DNA of 12,862 nt, from the NCBI GenBank assembly GCA_024231375.1, contig JAAEQP010001868.1, forward strand, positions 1 through 12,862. The letters run 5' to 3'. This document shows positions 8,497 to 12,862 of the stretch, in pieces. A program made the translations under genes and the position numbers. Source of the stretch: a bacterium. GTDB lineage: Bacteria > Hydrogenedentota > Hydrogenedentia > Hydrogenedentiales > SLHB01. Below the pieces are notes generated by a model that was given only the letters and a program-made list of their open reading frames with translations, searched no databases and had not been told where the DNA came from. Within the stretch, counting starts at the first letter, position 1. Every line of letters starts with the position of its first letter.

Positions 8497-8558
8497 GTAC
8501 GTTCCTCCTTATCGAGCGTTCCGCCCGTATGCGTATGCCCCAACCCGGCGACGGGCTG

Positions 8559-9506
8559 CTAGGGGCAGATCAGTACTTTCATCACATCCGCCTCGGCCGA
8601 TCGGCGTAGTGCCGCCACGCCGTCGTCAAGACCGAACGTCTCCGTGACCATAGGCGTCACTTCCACGTTTCCGAGGGTCAATGCCTCCAGCGCGGGGCGA
8701 AAGGGCCCGCACCGCGATCCGACTATCCGCACTTCGTCAATCACCGGACGGCTCAGGTCGGCGTCCACCGGACCGGCGACCGTCGTTTTCAGAACCACCG
8801 TACCTTCGGGGCGTACCAACTCAAGCGCCCGCCGCAACCCGCTTTCTGAGCCGGTCGCCTCGACCACAACATCGGCCCCTTGCTCCAGCGGCTCATCCAC
8901 CGACGCCGTCCCGATATGCAACCGGTCCAGCAGCGCGAGCTTCCACGCGTGCTTGCCTACGCATACCACGCGCTTGGTGTGCAGCCACAGCACTTGGGCC
9001 GCCAGTTGCCCCAGCTTGCCGTCGCCCAGCACAACGACCCGGTCCTCCCCGGTGACCGTCACCTGCTCCAGAATCCTGAACGCAGCCGCGGTCGGTTCCG
9101 TGAACACAGCCACTTCGTCGGAGGCCGCATCCGGCACGAGATGGAGGTTCCCCTCCGGCAGCGTGAGATACTCGGCGAAGGCCCCGTTCCGGCCCGCGAT
9201 GCCGAGTACCGAACGGTTCGCACAGTGATGGGGCAACTCAAGACCACAGTAGCGGCATTCGCCGCACGGACAGTTGATCTCGCCCACCACCCGCTTGCCG
9301 ACCAGGTGACTGTTCGCCGCCTCTTCCACCACGCCAACGAACTCATGGCCGGGCACACCTGCGAACCCCATGTATCCCTTCAGGATCTCGAGGTCCGTGT
9401 TGCACACACCCGCCACGGACACACGTATCAACGCCTCTCCCGTGTCCGGGACAGGCATAGGCACGTCGTCTACCCGCAATTCTCCGTCGAAAACGACGGC
9501 CCGCAT
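8559..9506 (-). CDS. Zinc-dependent medium-chain alcohol dehydrogenase (MDR family)
   Basis: A 315-residue cytoplasmic oxidoreductase. The N-terminal GroES-like domain has catalytic-zinc ligands Cys35 (GVCNTD), His54 with Glu55 (PGHEF) and Glu137 (TEPTA). A structural-zinc lobe is formed by Cys81, Cys84, Cys87 and Cys95, with Cys79 as an extra cysteine. The nucleotide-binding domain begins with VVVLGDGKLGQLAAQ (157-171), a GxGxxG loop. It should oxidise or reduce an alcohol or sugar alcohol with NAD(P), substrate unknown. The protein is short for the family (usually 330-350). GAGGGAG lies seven bases before the ATG. It follows ispA by 41 bases and precedes the TIM-barrel gene, so all three probably share a transcript. 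Confidence 0.9.
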   Translation of the reverse strand: MRAVVFDGELRVDDVPMPVPDTGEALIRVSVAGVCNTDLEILKGYMGFAGVPGHEFVGVVEEAANSHLVGKRVVGEINCPCGECRYCGLELPHHCANRSVLGIAGRNGAFAEYLTLPEGNLHLVPDAASDEVAVFTEPTAAAFRILEQVTVTGEDRVVVLGDGKLGQLAAQVLWLHTKRVVCVGKHAWKLALLDRLHIGTASVDEPLEQGADVVVEATGSESGLRRALELVRPEGTVVLKTTVAGPVDADLSRPVIDEVRIVGSRCGPFRPALEALTLGNVEVTPMVTETFGLDDGVAALRRSAEADVMKVLICP

Positions 9507-9547
9507 TCACATTCTCCCTCAGTCGTCCAGTCGGCGCACTGCGAGTA

Positions 9548-10411
9548 CTACGTGTCGCGATCCACGATGAACCGGGCCAGTGCCCGGAACACGTCCGCTT
9601 CCGGTCCGAAACCGTTCAACGCCCCGACTGCTTCCGTCACCGTCTCTTCCGCCAGTTCGCGGGCCTGTTCCAACCCCACCAGCGACGGATAGGTCGATTT
9701 GCTGTTCGCCTCGTCGCTACCGATCGGCTTGCCCAGCAATTCCTCCGTTCCCGTGACATCCAGGATATCGTCCGCAATCTGAAACGCCAGACCCACGTGC
9801 TCGCCGTAGAGCGTCAACGCATCCATCTGCTCCGAGGATGCGTCCGCCAGGAGCGCGCCCGAACGGACCGACACCCGGATCAACGCGCCCGTCTTCGCCG
9901 CATGGAGCTGGCGGAGGGCGTCAAGCGCCAACTGCTTGTCTTCGCTTTCCAGGTCGATTACCTGGCCGCCGACCATGCCCGAAACCCCCGCGGCTTGGGC
10001 GATCTCCCGCACCACGTCGGCGCGGCCCGTCTGCGCCGCCACGTCGAAGGCCATGGTGAGCAACGCGTCGCCCGCCAGGATCGCCACGGCCTCGCCAAAC
10101 ATCTTGTGAGACGTGGGCTTGCCCCGGCGCAAATCGTCGTCGTCCATCGCGGGAAGGTCGTCGTGGATGAGCGAATACGTGTGTATCATCTCCAGGGCGC
10201 ATGCGGCCGGCATGGCCTTCGCGTCGTCACCCGCCACGATTTCCGCGGCCCCCAGCGCGAGGGCCGGCCGGAGCCGTTTCCCCCCCGCGAACAGGCTATA
10301 TTCTACAGCCTCCCGGAGCGACACCGGGATGCCGTCCCACATGTCCACGTATCCGTGCAGGGCGCGCTCCGTCCGCGCGGCCTTGCCGGAAAGAAACTCG
10401 TTCACAGTCAT
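9548..10411 (-). CDS. ispA: Polyprenyl synthetase, farnesyl diphosphate synthase type
   Basis: A 287-residue all-alpha trans-prenyltransferase that condenses isopentenyl diphosphate with allylic diphosphates to give (probably) farnesyl diphosphate for quinone, carotenoid and undecaprenyl carrier synthesis. The first Asp-rich motif is DDLPAMD (84-90), followed by DDDLRRGKPT. The second is DDILD (214-218). GGKRLRP (43-49) binds the diphosphate. The two residues inserted in the first motif and the HTYSLIHDD context match bacterial type II farnesyl synthases such as E. coli IspA, although geranylgeranyl synthases can look alike. The open frame runs back to 10561, but the added 50 residues resemble no family sequence. 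The ATG at 10409-10411 has GGA and AGGA upstream. It is the first gene of the six-gene minus-strand run. Confidence 0.93.
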   Translation of the reverse strand: MTVNEFLSGKAARTERALHGYVDMWDGIPVSLREAVEYSLFAGGKRLRPALALGAAEIVAGDDAKAMPAACALEMIHTYSLIHDDLPAMDDDDLRRGKPTSHKMFGEAVAILAGDALLTMAFDVAAQTGRADVVREIAQAAGVSGMVGGQVIDLESEDKQLALDALRQLHAAKTGALIRVSVRSGALLADASSEQMDALTLYGEHVGLAFQIADDILDVTGTEELLGKPIGSDEANSKSTYPSLVGLEQARELAEETVTEAVGALNGFGPEADVFRALARFIVDRDT

Positions 10412-10472
10412 TTCGGTCCAGTCCTTTGCTCTGAGGGATACCCTTCGCCCAGTGTACGCAGCATCCCCATGT

Positions 10473-10507
10473 GATACAAGCCGATGTCGCTTGACACAAG
10501 CCGATGT
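10473..10507. repeat. Direct repeat pair with 20-bp period upstream of ispA
   Basis: GATACAAGCCGATGT (10473-10487) recurs as GACACAAGCCGATGT (10493-10507), 14 of 15 bases identical and exactly 20 bp apart, about two DNA turns. A partial third copy (GATACAAT, 10530-10537) overlaps the proposed tRNA promoter. Sites on one helix face between divergent genes suggest an operator for a dimeric or cooperative regulator. A regulator has not been identified. Confidence 0.5.
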
Positions 10508-10537
10508 TGGACTCCGGTCCCGGCGGTTTGATACAAT
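10507..10537 (+). promoter_or_regulatory. Putative promoter of tRNA-Ser (extended -10)
   Basis: TGATACAAT (10529-10537) is an extended -10 element with a 5-of-6 match to TATAAT. A weak -35 (TTGGAC, 10507-10512) stands 19 bases upstream. Transcription would start near 10544, about 54 bases before the mature tRNA. A perfect TTGACA at 10491-10496 is too far away to pair with this -10. Confidence 0.45.
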
Positions 10538-10597
10538 ACGCGTCGCCCTTGTGGCGGCCAAAGTTACATCCAGCGTTAGAGTGTTTCACCAACACAC

Positions 10598-10689
<92 letters not shown>

Positions 10690-10696
10690 GTTTTTC

Positions 10697-10730
10697 GCCC
10701 CCGCGTCCATCACGGATAGCGGGGGCTTTT
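10697..10730 (+). terminator. Rho-independent terminator after tRNA-Ser
   Basis: GCCCCCGC (10697-10704) and GCGGGGGC (10719-10726) form a perfect 8-bp GC stem with a 14-base loop, followed by TTTT. On the plus strand this is a standard intrinsic terminator nine bases after the tRNA. Read on the minus strand, it lacks a T tract, so it probably does not end the HAD gene transcript. Confidence 0.85.
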
Positions 10731-10758
10731 CATTCACGCGGGCGCGGTCAGGCAGCCC

Positions 10759-11547
10759 TCACCCGGCATCCCTCAGGGCGTCGTGCAACTCGCGCACCGA
10801 CTCGAACACGTAGTCGGGCCTACGTTCCAGGGTTGCCACGCCGTCCGGCGTGGTCTCCCCGCTGAGCACCAGGATCGATGCGATCCCCGCGTTGTACGCC
10901 ATCTGCATGTCCGTATACGTCCGATCCCCCACCATGGCGCTCGAATCGGCCGTGGCGCCGATCTTGTCCATACCCATCCGGATCATCTCCGGGTTCGGCT
11001 TGCCGATGTACCGGGGCGACCGGTCCGCCGCCTCCTTCAAGAGCGCTGCCATGGCGCCGCAATCCGGGATCGGTCCATGCTCGGTGGGGCACACCTTGTC
11101 GGGGTTTGTGGCAATGTAGGGCGCACCCGCCCGCAGGAAATGACACGCCTTCTCCAGTTTCGCGTAGGTCAACGTCTTGTCGAACGACAACACAACGGCT
11201 TCGGGATCCGAATCGACAAGTTCCATGCCGCTTCGCTGCAGCTCCTCTTCGAACGACCGCGTTCCCAACACGAACACGCGGCGGTACGTCGTCTCCGTGG
11301 CGAGGAACCGTGCCGTGGCTTCGCCCGAAGTCAATACGTCGTCGGGCGTAGCCGCGATACCCATGCCGGTCAGCTTCTCGGCATAGCGGTTCGCGTCCGA
11401 AGTCGGGTTGTTGGTGAAGAACAGGGGCCGCCGGTCCGTATCGCGCAAGAACGCGATGAACTCCGGCGCTCCCGGGATCGGCGTGTCGCTTAGATAGATG
11501 GTGCCGTCCATGTCCAGGAAGAAATGGCGTAAATCGGGAAGGCTCAC
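10759..11547 (-). CDS. HAD-IIA family hydrolase (NagD / phosphoglycolate phosphatase-like)
   Basis: A 262-residue cytoplasmic phosphatase. HAD motif I is FFLDMDGTIYL with nucleophile Asp12 and Asp14. Motif II is FFTNN (43-47). Lys183 lies in GKPNPEMI. Motif III is VGDRTYTDM with Asp208 and Asp213. The cap between about residues 80 and 180 is the large alpha/beta cap of subclass IIA, as in NagD and p-nitrophenyl phosphatase-like enzymes. Likely substrates are small phosphorylated sugars, phosphoglycolate or nucleotides, and the true one is not known. The GTG at 11545-11547 is chosen because GAGAGGA stands upstream and motif I falls at the usual distance from the start. The open frame reaches 11682, but the extra residues are Arg-rich and read through the end of the preceding gene. 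It follows that gene by 29 bases. Confidence 0.92.
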   Translation of the reverse strand: MSLPDLRHFFLDMDGTIYLSDTPIPGAPEFIAFLRDTDRRPLFFTNNPTSDANRYAEKLTGMGIAATPDDVLTSGEATARFLATETTYRRVFVLGTRSFEEELQRSGMELVDSDPEAVVLSFDKTLTYAKLEKACHFLRAGAPYIATNPDKVCPTEHGPIPDCGAMAALLKEAADRSPRYIGKPNPEMIRMGMDKIGATADSSAMVGDRTYTDMQMAYNAGIASILVLSGETTPDGVATLERRPDYVFESVRELHDALRDAG

Positions 11548-11576
11548 GAGTCGGGTCCTCTCAGTGGCTGGTCGAA

Positions 11577-12413
11577 TCAGGACGGATCCCCGGCGCCGTC
11601 CGCCGCTCCGTCTTGGTTTCTTCTGATCCCGCGGGCGTCCTGTCTGCCCTGCTCGGCCAAGAGTTGCTGCTGCTCCTGGCACCGCTGAGCATGGGCTTCG
11701 TCGCCTTCCCGGCCAGCAGGACGTTGGTCCAACTCCACCAAATGCTCGCGTTGCCCGTACAAGATGACCTCGTCATCCCGCCGTATGAACGTGCTCCCTG
11801 TGGGGGTCCCCACGAAATCGCCGCTGTGCCGACGGATTCCCAGCACTTGGACCCCCTCGTCCCCGAGCCGGAGATCGATGAGGCTTTTGCCGACCAGCCA
11901 GTCCCCTTCTCGGACCTCCATCTCGTTGACGGTGTACCCGTCTGACAGGTGCAGGAGTCCGACATAGTCGCGCACTTCGAGACTCGTGAAGCGTTTGAGC
12001 GCCCAGCCGATCACCCTGAACATCTGCCGGTCGATCCAGCGGCTCATGGCGACCAGCCAAAGCCCCACCAAACCTAGTATTAGCAAGGAGATACGGAACA
12101 GAAGCGCATACTTCGCGTTTTGCTCGTTTGAGGAGGGCAGCATCACCGGTACCAGCGACGTGATGGCGAGCACGACGGTACCGTTTCCCAGGATCATCAG
12201 CAGCATGATGATCCGTCTGCGAACCGGATGCTCCATGATGCGTTCGGCCTCGTGGCTGGTGAATCCGGTTCCCGTGAACGCCGAACGCGCCTGAAACCGC
12301 GCCAAGTCTTGCGAGAGGCCCGTAAACACGAGCGCGCAAGTGGCAATACGCGTTACGACCAAACCTACGGTGAGAACCACCAGGATGGCTATCACTCCTC
12401 CGAAAGCTTCCAA
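11577..12413 (-). CDS. Membrane protein with C-terminal TrkA-C (RCK_C) domain
   Basis: A 278-residue protein with three predicted transmembrane helices (about 5-31, 67-91 and 106-124), followed by a cytoplasmic TrkA-C ligand-binding domain (about 158-228; DWLVGKSLIDLRL and FIRRDDEVILYG are typical of that fold). The charged tail (230-278) is rich in Gln, Glu, Arg and Asp. Between helices 1 and 2 is RSAFTGTGFTSHEAE, a conserved-looking loop reminiscent of the TGxGFT pore-loop style of TrkH/KtrB potassium transporters, although this protein is far too small to be one. It may sense or gate an ion or nucleotide signal. The start is TTG (12411-12413) with AGGAG eight bases upstream, and the later in-frame GTG has no suitable spacing. 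It is probably co-transcribed with the HAD gene. Function is unknown. Confidence 0.82.
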   Translation of the reverse strand: MEAFGGVIAILVVLTVGLVVTRIATCALVFTGLSQDLARFQARSAFTGTGFTSHEAERIMEHPVRRRIIMLLMILGNGTVVLAITSLVPVMLPSSNEQNAKYALLFRISLLILGLVGLWLVAMSRWIDRQMFRVIGWALKRFTSLEVRDYVGLLHLSDGYTVNEMEVREGDWLVGKSLIDLRLGDEGVQVLGIRRHSGDFVGTPTGSTFIRRDDEVILYGQREHLVELDQRPAGREGDEAHAQRCQEQQQLLAEQGRQDARGIRRNQDGAADGAGDPS

Positions 12414-12446
12414 CGTGTACGCTCCTCATAGTGACTGGGGCCAAGC

Positions 12447-12475
12447 GGGTCCACGCGCGGCGTGCGCGGTGGCCC
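12447..12475. other. Imperfect GC hairpin in the leader of the TrkA-C gene
   Basis: GGG, CCA and CGCGC on the left pair with GCGCG, TGG and CCC on the right around a GGCGT loop, with one bulged base per arm. It has no T tract on either side, so it is not an obvious terminator. It could be a leader mRNA structure 34 bases upstream of the TTG start. Confidence 0.35.
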
Positions 12476-12486
12476 GTCCACTCTGA

Positions 12487-12515
12487 ATTCTGCCAGCGCC
12501 GCCCCGCCGAATCAA
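12487..12515 (-). promoter_or_regulatory. Possible promoter for the TrkA-C / HAD gene pair
   Basis: Read on the minus strand, TTGATT (12515-12510) and CAGAAT (12492-12487) are separated by exactly 17 bases, each matching four of six consensus positions. Transcription would begin near 12480, giving a leader of about 67 bases that includes the hairpin at 12447-12475. Matches of this quality arise by chance, so the call is tentative. Confidence 0.3.
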
Positions 12516-12575
12516 GCAGGCGGTGCTTGAATTCCCCGCCTCCTTCTCCCCCGCAACGGAAGTCCTGACACGAAG

Positions 12576-12605
12576 TTGCCTCGCTCCTCCAGCCTATGCT
12601 ATTCT
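12576..12605 (+). promoter_or_regulatory. Putative rpsB promoter with extended -10
   Basis: TTGCCT (12576-12581) and TATTCT (12600-12605) are spaced by 18 bases, with TG one base before the -10 (12597-12598), an extended -10 arrangement. The predicted start near 12612 leaves a leader of about 140 bases before rpsB, unusually long and structured for this compact window. Confidence 0.45.
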
Positions 12606-12642
12606 TCCCCGATTCCAAATTCACAGGGGCCTGCGCTCCGAT

Positions 12643-12720
12643 ACGGGATCGGCTCGGTACGAGCGGCCCGTGAGCGACGGTTTGGGTGCCCGGCGAATGG
12701 CCGGGCCTGCCGAATGGCCC
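12643..12720 (+). promoter_or_regulatory. Structured rpsB leader, candidate S2 autoregulatory element
   Basis: Hairpin A: ACGGG (12643-12647) with CCCGT (12667-12671), enclosing GCTCG/CGAGC around a GTA loop. Hairpin B: GCCCGGC (12688-12694) with GCCGGGC (12700-12706), a perfect 7-bp stem with loop GAATG. Hairpin C: GGGCC (12703-12707) with GGCCC (12716-12720), or an inner GCC-GAAT-GGC form. B and C share bases 12703-12706 and so exclude each other, and both present the repeated sequence CGAATGGCC (12694-12702 and 12711-12719). The element ends 20 bases before the ribosome binding site. S2 is known to repress its own mRNA in E. coli. That this leader does the same is an inference. Confidence 0.4.
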
Positions 12721-12752
12721 CGAGGGACAAACCCAATGTTAAGGAGAGAGTA

Positions 12753-12862
12753 ATGGCAGGCGCATCAATGAGACAGCTCCTCGAGGCGGGCATCCACTTC
12801 GGTCACCAGACCCGCCGCTGGAACCCGAAAATGTCCCGGTACATCTTCGGGCAGCGCAACGG
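12753..12862 (+). CDS. rpsB: 30S ribosomal protein S2, N-terminal part (cut by window end)
   Basis: Only the first 36 codons and two further bases are present. The translation contains [20 protein letters not shown] and [10 protein letters not shown], the highly conserved N terminus of ribosomal protein S2 of the small subunit. The ATG at 12753-12755 is preceded by AAGGAG (12741-12746) at good spacing. In most bacteria tsf (elongation factor Ts) follows, but that lies outside this window. A structured leader upstream is a candidate control element. Confidence 0.96.
   Translation, partial: MAGASMRQLLEAGIHFGHQTRRWNPKMSRYIFGQRN

Larger units (their letters stand above)
12414..12752. other. Divergent non-coding region between TrkA-C gene and rpsB
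   Basis: About 340 bases without a supportable gene. From left to right it holds the leader of the TrkA-C gene with an imperfect hairpin (12447-12475), a possible minus-strand promoter (12487-12515), a small hairpin TCAAGC/GCTTGA (12512-12517 with 12525-12530), a candidate rpsB promoter (12576-12605) and a structured rpsB leader (about 12612-12752). The open frames crossing it are arginine- and proline-rich shadows. Confidence 0.7.

Noticed and set aside
5872..8562. An 896-codon open frame on the plus strand
   Set aside because: It runs antisense through four well-supported genes, is dominated by Arg, His, Gln and Pro, and shows no domain. It is a high-GC codon-bias shadow.
10412..10561. N-terminal extension of ispA to the ATG at 10561
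   Set aside because: The added 50 residues have no family resemblance and would cover the repeat and promoter region. The ATG at 10411 has a ribosome binding site and gives the normal family length.
11548..11682. N-terminal extension of the HAD gene to 11682
   Set aside because: The extra residues are Arg-rich and lie in another frame over the end of the TrkA-C gene. The GTG at 11547 puts the DMDGT motif at the usual place.

Overview
The window is a high-GC, densely packed bacterial chromosome segment carrying eleven protein genes (two cut by the window edges) and one tRNA gene. I see no insertion sequence, phage gene, CRISPR array or rRNA. A Ser/Thr kinase fused to a WD40 propeller, a xylose-isomerase-like TIM-barrel protein and an MDR zinc dehydrogenase next to glycosyltransferases resemble what is found in Planctomycetes, related PVC lineages and candidate phyla such as Hydrogenedentes. 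That placement is an inference from gene content and cannot be fixed from sequence reading alone.

Layout. (1) Positions 1-2767, plus strand: the 3' part of surE, a small membrane protein of the small multi-drug export family overlapping it by 4 bases, then glmS. (2) Positions 2795-2830: a strong hairpin between convergent genes. (3) Positions 10411 down to 2870, minus strand: six co-directional genes with short gaps or overlaps, in transcription order ispA-type polyprenyl synthase, zinc-dependent alcohol dehydrogenase, sugar-phosphate isomerase/epimerase-like TIM barrel, multi-pass GT39/PMT-type glycosyltransferase, GT9 (heptosyltransferase-like) glycosyltransferase, and a kinase-TPR-WD40 protein. 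(4) Positions 10473-10730: a direct-repeat-bearing divergent control region, tRNA-Ser(CGA) with encoded CCA, and an intrinsic terminator. (5) Positions 12413 down to 10759, minus strand: a three-helix membrane protein with a TrkA-C domain followed by a HAD-IIA phosphatase. (6) Positions 12414-12752: a divergent control region leading into rpsB (ribosomal protein S2), of which only the first 36 codons are present.

How the genes may work together. glmS supplies glucosamine-6-phosphate for the cell envelope. The six-gene block brings together a maker of C15-type prenyl diphosphate, a membrane glycosyltransferase of the class that uses polyprenyl-phosphate sugars, a GT9 transferase and two sugar- or alcohol-modifying enzymes. 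This is compatible with envelope glycoconjugate synthesis, but no substrate can be read from the sequence. The kinase at the 3' end has all residues needed for phosphotransfer but an HQD in place of HRD.

The most interesting non-coding signals are two overlapping, mutually exclusive hairpins with near-identical GAAT loops just upstream of rpsB (a candidate S2 autoregulatory leader), a GC-rich palindrome family seen at two gene starts, and a 20-bp-period direct repeat between ispA and the tRNA. Most of the window is ordinary housekeeping sequence. I did not find a clear new defence or mobile system.
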